Below are positions 20,115-31,400 of a DNA stretch of 64,000 bases, piece after piece. The notes under the pieces were generated by a model, which was not told the origin of the DNA, did not search any database, and was given only the letters and a program-made list of their open reading frames with translations. Numbering within the stretch: position 1 is the stretch's first letter; each line of letters begins with the position of its first letter. The stretch is taken from the NCBI GenBank assembly GCA_951217055.1, contig OX578276.1, positions 154,513,482 through 154,577,481 of the forward strand, read 5' to 3'. The stretch is from Gerris lacustris (taxonomy: Eukaryota; Arthropoda; Insecta; Hemiptera; Gerridae). The translations under genes were made by a program, and so were the position numbers.

Positions 20115-23100
20115 TCAAATAGCGCTTTCATTATAGCCATGCGCTTTTGTTGAAATTCCATCGCTCATGATAATTCTTTTGTCATCGAACGGAGAAAGAG
20201 AAACTTTATTCACTAAGTATGTTTGCAAGTCATGGTTTTTGGATCTGATTACATTCATTTTGGTAAAAATAGGTTCTTCAGTTTTTAAAACATTAACAAA
20301 ATCTTCAAATGTTATATATCTCTTAACTGCGCTTCGAGCAATCCCTTTAACCTTTTTACATTCTCCATCGCCTTCAGTATCGATTGCATACATTTTAGCC
20401 CTTAACCCAATAAATCTTTTGATAATTTTTCCACCTACTTCATCTTTAAACAATCCCAATACGCCTTTGTTAACAACAGGAAGGCCAACTTCAGGACTGA
20501 GATTTGACGTGTCTAAATAATCCAAGCGATTTAGTCTGTCCTTAAAAACATTTTCAGTCGTTATTTTATAGATGAATGAATCAGTGTCTGTATACATGAG
20601 GGTTAAACGCTCAGGGCCATAATATGGAAGCATGACATCATAATGGTAGTTGTACATCAATTGCTTAGAAACCTCGAGTACACATAGTCCAACAAAGACA
20701 GGTTTGTTGTATACAATGCGTTCTTTAGCGAGATGAATCGCTGCCAAGTTCGGTCCATAAATCGTTCTGTCAAGGAAATTTGGTTTAGCAACCAGTTTCT
20801 CAAGCACCTTCTCATTGGTAACTAAACGTATGTCCATTCTGTTTTTTATCCTTTCTAGAGTTTTTCCGTAGCAGCTATTATTCATGCCTTTAAACAGATC
20901 TTTTTCAAATGAATTTGCAGCCTGTTGACGTAAATTATTATTTAAATCAATGTATGATTTTAACCAACAAGATTGTTTGAACTTCAATGCGCGATGAATC
21001 TTAGTCAGTTTTAAACCATGGCTGAGTGCATTTTTAAGAGACATGTAGTGTACAACATATTGCTTTCGACCCCCTAGATGTGGAATCAGTTTTTTATGTT
21101 TTGATCCGGGTGGACAAATATTTTCAGGCAGGAACGGTAACATATTATGAAGAGGGAATAAATGTTGAGGATAATCAATGTCTACTTCCAGGATATAGCC
21201 ATGATCGTCGTCACTTCTCAGTTTGTCTAAATCTATAGATGAAGGGTCATCTACCCACTGAAAGCCTCCAAATGGCAATGGTTGACTCATAGCCCACCCA
21301 TACTGATTATTGCAGTCCTCATAGGTAATGAAAGATGATGGCTTCCCCGGATCATAGTCGGGCATATATTTGTTGTTTGCATAAGCATATCTGTGCGATA
21401 CTTGACAAAGTCCTCCTCGAATACCATTTTCAACCATCAAAATTTGATCGTAATCTTGAAGAAGTTCCAACTCTACTCTGGTGTATAACAACATGGCATC
21501 CCAAGTCATACCTGGGCAAGTATAGTAATGTGCTGGATCAATCCGGTGAGTTTTCATTATACTGTCTCTGAACGATTCAAACACATCACACAGCAATAAA
21601 ACATCTGATGTGAGGTACAACTTTTCATAATCTGACAGAGTTTTTAGTTTAAAAGTATTCCACACGGTTATCGCGTGAGAATAATCTTCATCACTAATAT
21701 CACTACCTGACAATTTACTAAAGAAAGCAGATTTTGGAGGTAAAGCTATTTCGTTTAGTTTATCCCAGTTGTCAATGTAATCATATGGAAAAACTCCTTT
21801 TCTAGTCATAAGATGTGATTTTTCTGTTCCAAAATACTTTTCAGTTTCCGGGTGGCTAGGTAAGTTTTTAACTAATTTTTCCAAACTCGATGACATGAAT
21901 CTATAGCTATCGATAAATCGAAGTGAGACTTTTCCCACATGTTTGCTGAATGATACGTACTTTTCAGAGTTATTTGGAATCACATCAACTCTTTCACTGT
22001 CACAACCAAGCTGTTTAACAATGAAGTGTGAATCATAGCCGGACAGATTGTGTAGAATCACTGGTATATAGTTGGGGGTTTTACACTTTAGATTACAACT
22101 ATTATGAAGTACTTGACGAAATTTTCCGGTGAGATGTGAATGATCTAAAGTTTTCCAGTCTTCATCACTAAATGGTTTTTTGCACAGCTCACAAATATTT
22201 GTCTCTTCGCAGTATAGTCTTTCTTCTTCTGACAGAGGTTTCATTGGTTCATTTCTAGAGTACAAATTGTTAATTTCCTTAGCAATTTCAATCAGTGTTT
22301 GCATGAACCTTTCCGCAGCATCTACACCTTCATAAATGATTGGCGAGGTTGGTAAATTTAAGTTTAATGTTTTAATATCCTCGGAAATTTTGACAAACAA
22401 TCCAAAGCTCATCGGTTGATGATTCTGGTAAGGTATTGTAAATGAGTGATCGTTGTTTAGATCGCATCCTTCGATTGGCAAGAGAATGCTTTCAAAATCT
22501 GCATATATCACTATTGGTAATTTGATCAGTTTGTTGTAAGAGTTAAATTTTAAGATGGGATTTTTCGAAGGCATCTCAATGACGGTTGGTTTTTCCATTT
22601 GACAAAGTCGCTTGTGATAATTTAATTTTACAATTGCATCCTGTCCATACTGTCCATCGAAGTATGTGAAACATCTTTTACATATTTGAATTGAATCTTT
22701 ATGATTAGTCAACTGCGGACGCACTAATTTATTAAAGTCTTTTATCCACACATAATGCATTTTTGATTCATTATTTAAAACCAACAAATCACGATGGTCA
22801 GTCTTTTCTTCTTTCACAACTTTTAAAGGATATATATTGTGTTTCTGATCAAGTCCGAACACGTTAATGGAAATTTTATTAACTCTCTCGAATATTTTTA
22901 TATCACTCAAAGGTGTAGGAAATGATATATTAGTGAAATCATAGTGATTTTCGAGATTATTGTAACTATTCGGTCTATAAGTATGATGTTCATTATTTAG
23001 CTTTGATAATATACTGTATAGAAAGCATTTATCATCAGTATTTTGAACATTAACGCAAGCCTTTCGATTACTGATTTTATCAGGCAGCGGTATATAACTG

Positions 23101-23801
23101 CTTCCTCTTAGCGGGTTGTACTTATTAATCCTTAAGCGCACACCGTCGACCGCAAGCAAGCTCCATCCACTGCCTTTAAGTTGAGATTCTTCCATTTCAT
23201 CCTTCAGTTTTTTAAATTTGTCTTTTATGATTTCCTCTAGATCTGAAGTTTGAAATATAGCACGATTCCTTGTTTTGAATGATTCATTTCTCGTTTCGCC
23301 AAGAGAGTTTTTAAACGTACACTCAGCTACAATGTTAACTTTAACAGATCTGTGCTCTTGTAAAGAGCTTTTAATGGTTCTTATAAGTTTTTCCTTCACA
23401 TCCAGCAGGTAACAGTCTAAGTCAAAACATTTATCTGATCTAAACAGGAAAGATTTCAACCGGCTATTAAAAGCTGTTTCATAAGGTGCGATTCCCTCGG
23501 CATCGGGGAGAAGAGCCAAAAGTTGATTCTTTGTAGGTTCAATATGTAATCGTTTCTCAGCTACTTTTCCACACACTTCTTCGTGCCTTCTTCCATTATA
23601 TGAGTTGGTAAAGCAATGTCCACACACTTTACAAATGAAATTTTCGCCACATGATGCCTCGTGTCGCTTGTGAAGATACTGGCGCTTAAATTGTTTCCCA
23701 CAGCGATTGCATTTATGTTCTATGACGTGAGCTATAGAACGATGAACGCTTCTAGCCTTGCTCGTCTCAAACTCCTTCATGCATTTGTCGCAAGGATACA
23801 T
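20115..23801 (-). CDS. Protein-primed-type family B DNA polymerase (left arm copy)
   Basis: Intact 1228-codon gene, Polinton-type DNA polymerase, which would replicate a linear element genome. Three zinc fingers lie at residues 4-25 (C-x2-C-x12-H-x4-H), 31-51 and 57-77 (both C-x2-C-x12-H-x3-C). Next is a Polinton-typical N-terminal region, and about residues 536-572 hold an HNH-like zinc segment (CELCKKPF...DHSHLTGKFR). Proofreading exonuclease motifs are YADFES (~435), LHNLSGYDSHF (~582) and YLTSDVLLL (~728). Polymerase motifs are A DCNNQYG (~828), B NNSCYGKT (~973) and C YTDTDS (~1069). All catalytic acids are present. The start is the first ATG after the promoter. The protein is identical to the right-arm copy. 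It is transcribed outward, away from the palindrome centre. Confidence 0.93.
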   Translation of the reverse strand: MYPCDKCMKEFETSKARSVHRSIAHVIEHKCNRCGKQFKRQYLHKRHEASCGENFICKVCGHCFTNSYNGRRHEEVCGKVAEKRLHIEPTKNQLLALLPDAEGIAPYETAFNSRLKSFLFRSDKCFDLDCYLLDVKEKLIRTIKSSLQEHRSVKVNIVAECTFKNSLGETRNESFKTRNRAIFQTSDLEEIIKDKFKKLKDEMEESQLKGSGWSLLAVDGVRLRINKYNPLRGSSYIPLPDKISNRKACVNVQNTDDKCFLYSILSKLNNEHHTYRPNSYNNLENHYDFTNISFPTPLSDIKIFERVNKISINVFGLDQKHNIYPLKVVKEEKTDHRDLLVLNNESKMHYVWIKDFNKLVRPQLTNHKDSIQICKRCFTYFDGQYGQDAIVKLNYHKRLCQMEKPTVIEMPSKNPILKFNSYNKLIKLPIVIYADFESILLPIEGCDLNNDHSFTIPYQNHQPMSFGLFVKISEDIKTLNLNLPTSPIIYEGVDAAERFMQTLIEIAKEINNLYSRNEPMKPLSEEERLYCEETNICELCKKPFSDEDWKTLDHSHLTGKFRQVLHNSCNLKCKTPNYIPVILHNLSGYDSHFIVKQLGCDSERVDVIPNNSEKYVSFSKHVGKVSLRFIDSYRFMSSSLEKLVKNLPSHPETEKYFGTEKSHLMTRKGVFPYDYIDNWDKLNEIALPPKSAFFSKLSGSDISDEDYSHAITVWNTFKLKTLSDYEKLYLTSDVLLLCDVFESFRDSIMKTHRIDPAHYYTCPGMTWDAMLLYTRVELELLQDYDQILMVENGIRGGLCQVSHRYAYANNKYMPDYDPGKPSSFITYEDCNNQYGWAMSQPLPFGGFQWVDDPSSIDLDKLRSDDDHGYILEVDIDYPQHLFPLHNMLPFLPENICPPGSKHKKLIPHLGGRKQYVVHYMSLKNALSHGLKLTKIHRALKFKQSCWLKSYIDLNNNLRQQAANSFEKDLFKGMNNSCYGKTLERIKNRMDIRLVTNEKVLEKLVAKPNFLDRTIYGPNLAAIHLAKERIVYNKPVFVGLCVLEVSKQLMYNYHYDVMLPYYGPERLTLMYTDTDSFIYKITTENVFKDRLNRLDYLDTSNLSPEVGLPVVNKGVLGLFKDEVGGKIIKRFIGLRAKMYAIDTEGDGECKKVKGIARSAVKRYITFEDFVNVLKTEEPIFTKMNVIRSKNHDLQTYLVNKVSLSPFDDKRIIMSDGISTKAHGYNESAI

Positions 23802-23842
23802 CTTACAAATATGAATAGTAGGTTACTCACGTAAATCCTCTT

Positions 23843-23906
23843 GATCCTTCCGCTGCTACAGCTTGAGCACGACTGAATAGAACTGGGTTGCAAGCGTGCT
23901 TATATA
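23843..23906 (-). promoter_or_regulatory. TATA/Inr/DPE core promoter of left-arm polymerase
   Basis: Minus strand: TATATAAG at 23906-23899, initiator TCAGTC with A+1 at 23874 (TATA starts at -32), and GGATC matching the downstream promoter element at +28 to +32. It mirrors 28368-28431. Confidence 0.7.
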
Positions 23907-24779
23907 GACTATTAACAGGCTATCCAATCGAACAAATAAATTATTTACAGTTCTACCAATAGTTAATATTTTTTTGTTGAGAAATAACACTCCACACAAG
24001 AGAATAATAAAGGATTTAAGATCCGCACTCTTCGCGTTCAAATGAGCAAATGAGAGTTTTCCCACGCTCCTATATTTATATAACTCACTGTTCACTAATA
24101 ATAATATTATTTTAATTCAAACTACACTGTCGAGACTTTACAAACTTTAATACCGAATAGTTTTTGTAACTATTAAATGACTGATAGCAAAGAGCAAGCC
24201 TAACCAGGGTCTAGAAGGAGCCTGGAGATAGCACTCCTTCTAGTCGAAGTCCCCCGCTTTGTTGACGCAGTGGTGCTGCAATGGGAGGCAGGACAATCCG
24301 TACACCTCCTATCCCAACACTAAAGCCTCTTGAGCCAACTAGGCTGGGAGAGTCCTTTCACTGAGTATTGACACCCAGTAAGCGAAACTCCCGCCTGCAG
24401 GCGTATTTATTCGGTTTCCCCGAGAGAGGAGCATGCGCATTGTAATATCAAGGTCAAAAGACAGAGGAAATTGTCGTATAGTTATGTAATCAAGATCATA
24501 ATTGAAACATCACCCACAGAAATTGCAATACATGATCACTCATTCAGAATTAGTATGTCTGTGGTTTACTCACTTTGCAGACAAACCCTACAAAATTCAG
24601 CGTGTTCAAAGAGTAAAAAAGAAACTTGATTTGAATTTCTATGATTATCAGAATAGAATCTACGGTTATTATATTAGAAAAGTGTACACATATATGCAAA
24701 TTTTCATTAAGAGGAGAATTTTTTACTATTCAAAGCTTAGTCAGTCAGTATCGTCCATATGTTAGGATTCCTAAGGACA

Positions 24780-25760
24780 TAAAAAGGCCATTACTTTTTA
24801 AAGCTCAATCATTTAAGACCCCACACGAATTTATGGGGGGGGGGGGGGAGGGGGATGTCAGGGGGTAATAAAAACTTGAGGTTTATACACACTTGAAAGA
24901 AAAATATGGCTCTATTTTTAATATTAATATCTCATAATCCAATGATTTACTTTAAAATTGATCAAAATTCGTATTTTAACCAATATTTCCCTTCTAAGGG
25001 CATAAAAGGGCATGTATCTCGGAAACGGATAGAGATATCGAAAAAATAACAAAATTTCGATGAGCACTTCGTGCCAATCGAGCCCACATTACTTGTTAAA
25101 GCTCAATCATTTAAGACCCCACACGAATTTATGGGAGGGGGGGGGGGATGTCAGGGGGTAATAAAAACTTGAGGTTTATACACACTTGAAAGAAAAATAT
25201 GGCTCTATTTTTAATATTAATATCTCATAATCCAATGATTTACTTTAAAATTGATCAAAATTCGTATTTTAACCAATATTTCCCTTCTAAGGGCATAAAA
25301 GGGCATGTATCTCGGAAACGGATAGAGATATCGAAAAAATAACAAAATTACCCACATTACTTTTTAAAGCTCAATCATTTAAGACCCCACACGAATTTAT
25401 GGGGGGGGGGGGTTGTCAGAGGGGTGATAAAATACTCGGAACGGACAGAGATATCGAAAAAATAACAAAATTTTGTGGGGTCGAGCCCCAATTATGTTTG
25501 GAAGCTGAATTATTTACCACCCATTCGATTTTTTTATGGGCAGGGGGGGGGGGGGAGTTACCAAATTTCGAAGATATCATCCTAGTTTGCCCATGGCTTG
25601 CGCTATTTAAGTCCGATTTCTCTTTAAGTCTCATTTCAAGACCCATTATCCTTACAAAATCAACATTTTACGAGTTATACCCTTGGAACGAGGGGGGGGG
25701 GAGAAGCCAAATATTGACTTTTTGACCCTACGAACTGCACATTTAAGATAAATTGGGCAG
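24780..25760. repeat. Tandem repeats with long G-runs, left arm centre
   Basis: Units of about 270-300 bp each contain CCCACACGAATTTATGGG followed by a run of 9-15 G (anchors at 24833, 25131 and 25399). A more diverged unit lies near 25500-25560 and another G-run at about 25693. The right arm has matching units but different spacing. Confidence 0.85.
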
Positions 25761-26058
25761 TTTCACGAGCTATTTTACCCATTTCCTACCGATTTCGTCT
25801 ATTACACAGAATTTCCCCATTCTAGTCTACAATTTTTTTAACAAATTCCCAATTATAAGGCTATAAATCCCAATGAATCGCACATATCTACGCGATTTAT
25901 GTCCGATTTCTCTCATTTCAACACCCATTTTCCCTAGTGATGACCCCTTTAGGGCGTCTTTCAGTCTTTTTTTTTTTTTTTGCCATTTTGGTCCCACAAC
26001 CGGGCCCGGGCCCCACGCCCCACCGCTAGCGCCCTGCGCCCCCCGTTGTCCTCTTGCG

Positions 26059-26092
26059 CAAACTATAAATTGTAACTTTGTGTAAGCGGAAT
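26059..26092. other. Unpaired spacer at the palindrome axis
   Basis: These are the only 34 bp of the element without an inverted partner (AT-rich, containing AACTATAAATTGTAAC). The arms join on both sides through TTGCG / CGCAA with two mismatches, then a GC-rich stem (26020-26050 with 26101-26131). Confidence 0.8.
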
Positions 26093-26449
26093 CGCAAGGC
26101 GACAACGGGGGGTGCAGGGCGCTAGCGGTGGGGCGTGGGGCCCGGGCCCGGTTGTGGGACCAAAATGGCAAAAAAAAAAATAGACTGAAAGACGCCCTAA
26201 AGGGGTCATCACTAGGGAAAATGGGTGTTGAAATGAGAGAAATCGGACATAAATCGCGTAGATATGTGCGATTCATTGGGATTTATAGCCTTATAATTGG
26301 GAATTTGTTAAAAAAATTGTAGACTAGAATGGGGAAATTCTGTGTAATAGACGAAATCGGTAGGAAATGGGTAAAATAGCTCGTGAAACTGCCCAATTTA
26401 TCTTAAATGTGCAGTTCGTAGGGTCAAAAAGTCAATATTTGGCTTCTCC

Positions 26450-27490
26450 CCCCCCCCCCCCCCCCCCTCGTTCCAAGGGTATAACTCGTAAAATGTTGAT
26501 TTTGTAAGGATAATGGGTCTTGAAATGAGACTTAAAGAGAAATCGGACTTAAATAGCGCAAGCCATGGGCAAACTAGGATGATATCTTCGAAATTTGGTA
26601 ACTCCCCCCCCCCCCCCTGCCCATAAAAAAATCGAGTGGGTGGTAAATAATTCAGCTTCCAAACATAATTGGGGCTCGACCCCACAAAATGTTGTTATTT
26701 TTTCGATATCTCTGTCCGTTCCGAGTATTTTATCACCCCTCTGACAACCCCCCCCCCCCCCACCCATAAATTCGTGTGGGGTCTTAAATGATTGAGCTTT
26801 AAAAAGTAATGTGGGCTCGATTGGCACGAAGTGCTTATCGAAATTTTGTTATTTTTTCGATATCTCTATCCGTTTCTGAGATACATGCCCTTTTATGCCC
26901 TTAGAAGGGAAATATTGGTTAAAATACGAATTTTGATCAATTTTAAAGTAAATCATTGGATTATGAGATATTAATATTAAAAATAGAGCCATATTTTTCT
27001 TTCAAGTGTGTATAAACCTCAAGTTTTTATTACCCCCTGACATCCCCCTCCCCCCCCCCCCCCATAAATTCGTGTGGGGTCTTAAATGATTGAGCTTTAA
27101 AAAGTAATGTGGGCTCGATTGGCACGAAGTGCTTATCGAAATTTTGTTATTTTTTCGATATCTCTATCCGTTTCCGAGATACATGGCCTTTTATGCCCTT
27201 AGAAGGGAAATATTGGTTAAAATACGAATTTTGATCAATTTTAAAGTAAATCATTGGATTATGAGATATTAATATTGAAAATAGAGCCATATTTTTCTTT
27301 CAAGTGTGTATAAGCCTCAAGTTTTTATTACCCCCCTGACATCCCCCTTACCCCCCCCCCCCCCATAAATTCGTGTGGGGTCTTAAATGATTAAGCTTTA
27401 AAAAGTAATGTGGGCTCGATTGGCACGAAGTGCTTATCGAAATTTTGTTATTTTTTTGATATGTCTGACCGTTTCCAAGATATCGGCCTT
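26450..27490. repeat. Tandem repeats with long C-runs, right arm centre
   Basis: Mirror of the left-arm repeats; anchors of CCCATAAATTCGTGTGGGG at 26763, 27061 and 27363 (spacing about 300 bp). Relative to the left arm it holds an extra block near 27395-27485 and a longer junction near 26815-26845, so the two arms are physically distinct sequences. Confidence 0.85.
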
Positions 27491-28367
27491 TTTATGTCCT
27501 TAGGAATCCTAACATATGGACGATACTGACTGACTAAGCTTTGAATAGTAAAAAATTCTCCTCTTAATGAAAATTTGCATATATGTGTACACTTTTCTAA
27601 TATAATAACCGTAGATTCTATTCTGATAATCATAGAAATTCAAATCAAGTTTCTTTTTTACTCTTTGAACACGCTGAATTTTGTAGGGTTTGTCTGCAAA
27701 GTGAGTAAACCACAGACATACTAATTCTGAATGAGTGATCATGTATTGCAATTTCTGTGGGTGATGTTTCAATTATGATCTTGATTACATAACTATACGA
27801 CAATTTCCTCTGTCTTTTGACCTTGATATTACAATGCGCATGCTCCTCTCTCGGGGAAACCGAATAAATACGCCTGCAGGCGGGAGTTTCGCTTACTGGG
27901 TGTCAATACTCAGTGAAAGGACTCTCCCAGCCTAGTTGGCTCAAGAGGCTTTAGTGTTGGGATAGGAGGTGTACGGATTGTCCTGCCTCCCATTGCAGCA
28001 CCACTGCGTCAACAAAGCGGGGGACTTCGACTAGAAGGAGTGCTATCTCCAGGCTCCTTCTAGACCCTGGTTAGGCTTGCTCTTTGCTATCAGTCATTTA
28101 ATAGTTACAAAAACTATTCGGTATTAAAGTTTGTAAAGTCTCGACAGTGTAGTTTGAATTAAAATAATATTATTATTAGTGAACAGTGAGTTATATAAAT
28201 ATAGGAGCGTGGGAAAACTCTCATTTGCTCATTTGAACGCGAAGAGTGCGGATCTTAAATCCTTTATTATTCTCTTGTGTGGAGTGTTATTTCTCAACAA
28301 AAAAATATTAACTATTGGTAGAACTGTAAATAATTTATTTGTTCGATTGGATAGCCTGTTAATAGTC

Positions 28368-28431
28368 TATATAAGCACGCTTGCAACCCAGTTCTATTCA
28401 GTCGTGCTCAAGCTGTAGCAGCGGAAGGATC
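28368..28431 (+). promoter_or_regulatory. TATA/Inr/DPE core promoter of right-arm polymerase
   Basis: TATATAAG at 28368-28375, initiator TCAGTC at 28398-28403 with A+1 at 28400, and GGATC at 28427-28431 exactly at +28 to +32. All three arthropod core elements are in register, and the polymerase ATG follows 73 bp downstream of +1. A GTGAGT donor-like sequence lies at 28444, but the space to the ATG is too short for an intron. Confidence 0.7.
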
Positions 28432-28472
28432 AAGAGGATTTACGTGAGTAACCTACTATTCATATTTGTAAG

Positions 28473-31400
28473 ATGTATCCTTGCGACAAATGCATGAAGG
28501 AGTTTGAGACGAGCAAGGCTAGAAGCGTTCATCGTTCTATAGCTCACGTCATAGAACATAAATGCAATCGCTGTGGGAAACAATTTAAGCGCCAGTATCT
28601 TCACAAGCGACACGAGGCATCATGTGGCGAAAATTTCATTTGTAAAGTGTGTGGACATTGCTTTACCAACTCATATAATGGAAGAAGGCACGAAGAAGTG
28701 TGTGGAAAAGTAGCTGAGAAACGATTACATATTGAACCTACAAAGAATCAACTTTTGGCTCTTCTCCCCGATGCCGAGGGAATCGCACCTTATGAAACAG
28801 CTTTTAATAGCCGGTTGAAATCTTTCCTGTTTAGATCAGATAAATGTTTTGACTTAGACTGTTACCTGCTGGATGTGAAGGAAAAACTTATAAGAACCAT
28901 TAAAAGCTCTTTACAAGAGCACAGATCTGTTAAAGTTAACATTGTAGCTGAGTGTACGTTTAAAAACTCTCTTGGCGAAACGAGAAATGAATCATTCAAA
29001 ACAAGGAATCGTGCTATATTTCAAACTTCAGATCTAGAGGAAATCATAAAAGACAAATTTAAAAAACTGAAGGATGAAATGGAAGAATCTCAACTTAAAG
29101 GCAGTGGATGGAGCTTGCTTGCGGTCGACGGTGTGCGCTTAAGGATTAATAAGTACAACCCGCTAAGAGGAAGCAGTTATATACCGCTGCCTGATAAAAT
29201 CAGTAATCGAAAGGCTTGCGTTAATGTTCAAAATACTGATGATAAATGCTTTCTATACAGTATATTATCAAAGCTAAATAATGAACATCATACTTATAGA
29301 CCGAATAGTTACAATAATCTCGAAAATCACTATGATTTCACTAATATATCATTTCCTACACCTTTGAGTGATATAAAAATATTCGAGAGAGTTAATAAAA
29401 TTTCCATTAACGTGTTCGGACTTGATCAGAAACACAATATATATCCTTTAAAAGTTGTGAAAGAAGAAAAGACTGACCATCGTGATTTGTTGGTTTTAAA
29501 TAATGAATCAAAAATGCATTATGTGTGGATAAAAGACTTTAATAAATTAGTGCGTCCGCAGTTGACTAATCATAAAGATTCAATTCAAATATGTAAAAGA
29601 TGTTTCACATACTTCGATGGACAGTATGGACAGGATGCAATTGTAAAATTAAATTATCACAAGCGACTTTGTCAAATGGAAAAACCAACCGTCATTGAGA
29701 TGCCTTCGAAAAATCCCATCTTAAAATTTAACTCTTACAACAAACTGATCAAATTACCAATAGTGATATATGCAGATTTTGAAAGCATTCTCTTGCCAAT
29801 CGAAGGATGCGATCTAAACAACGATCACTCATTTACAATACCTTACCAGAATCATCAACCGATGAGCTTTGGATTGTTTGTCAAAATTTCCGAGGATATT
29901 AAAACATTAAACTTAAATTTACCAACCTCGCCAATCATTTATGAAGGTGTAGATGCTGCGGAAAGGTTCATGCAAACACTGATTGAAATTGCTAAGGAAA
30001 TTAACAATTTGTACTCTAGAAATGAACCAATGAAACCTCTGTCAGAAGAAGAAAGACTATACTGCGAAGAGACAAATATTTGTGAGCTGTGCAAAAAACC
30101 ATTTAGTGATGAAGACTGGAAAACTTTAGATCATTCACATCTCACCGGAAAATTTCGTCAAGTACTTCATAATAGTTGTAATCTAAAGTGTAAAACCCCC
30201 AACTATATACCAGTGATTCTACACAATCTGTCCGGCTATGATTCACACTTCATTGTTAAACAGCTTGGTTGTGACAGTGAAAGAGTTGATGTGATTCCAA
30301 ATAACTCTGAAAAGTACGTATCATTCAGCAAACATGTGGGAAAAGTCTCACTTCGATTTATCGATAGCTATAGATTCATGTCATCGAGTTTGGAAAAATT
30401 AGTTAAAAACTTACCTAGCCACCCGGAAACTGAAAAGTATTTTGGAACAGAAAAATCACATCTTATGACTAGAAAAGGAGTTTTTCCATATGATTACATT
30501 GACAACTGGGATAAACTAAACGAAATAGCTTTACCTCCAAAATCTGCTTTCTTTAGTAAATTGTCAGGTAGTGATATTAGTGATGAAGATTATTCTCACG
30601 CGATAACCGTGTGGAATACTTTTAAACTAAAAACTCTGTCAGATTATGAAAAGTTGTACCTCACATCAGATGTTTTATTGCTGTGTGATGTGTTTGAATC
30701 GTTCAGAGACAGTATAATGAAAACTCACCGGATTGATCCAGCACATTACTATACTTGCCCAGGTATGACTTGGGATGCCATGTTGTTATACACCAGAGTA
30801 GAGTTGGAACTTCTTCAAGATTACGATCAAATTTTGATGGTTGAAAATGGTATTCGAGGAGGACTTTGTCAAGTATCGCACAGATATGCTTATGCAAACA
30901 ACAAATATATGCCCGACTATGATCCGGGGAAGCCATCATCTTTCATTACCTATGAGGACTGCAATAATCAGTATGGGTGGGCTATGAGTCAACCATTGCC
31001 ATTTGGAGGCTTTCAGTGGGTAGATGACCCTTCATCTATAGATTTAGACAAACTGAGAAGTGACGACGATCATGGCTATATCCTGGAAGTAGACATTGAT
31101 TATCCTCAACATTTATTCCCTCTTCATAATATGTTACCGTTCCTGCCTGAAAATATTTGTCCACCCGGATCAAAACATAAAAAACTGATTCCACATCTAG
31201 GGGGTCGAAAGCAATATGTTGTACACTACATGTCTCTTAAAAATGCACTCAGCCATGGTTTAAAACTGACTAAGATTCATCGCGCATTGAAGTTCAAACA
31301 ATCTTGTTGGTTAAAATCATACATTGATTTAAATAATAATTTACGTCAACAGGCTGCAAATTCATTTGAAAAAGATCTGTTTAAAGGCATGAATAATAGC

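Larger units (their letters stand above)
19178..26058. repeat. Left arm of giant inverted repeat
   Basis: It mirrors 26093-33093. From 19779 to about 24765, positions in the two arms sum to 52274 with no net indel. Between about 24765 and the axis the left arm is about 125 bp shorter, because of missing repeat segments near 24789 and 25350. The poly-C tract near 19351 differs in length from the right arm. Confidence 0.95.

Noticed and set aside
24502..24765. 87-codon frame near the palindrome centre (also 27509-27772)
   Set aside because: Composition is low in complexity, no known motif and no promoter; likely chance.
25827..26322. Overlapping open frames across the palindrome axis
   Set aside because: They read through homopolymers and the GC-rich stem on both strands in the same way, so they are consequences of the inverted repeat.
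28179..28418. 79-codon open frame upstream of each polymerase (also 23856-24095)
   Set aside because: It overlaps the TATA box and initiator and ends just after the predicted start of transcription. No domain is visible.
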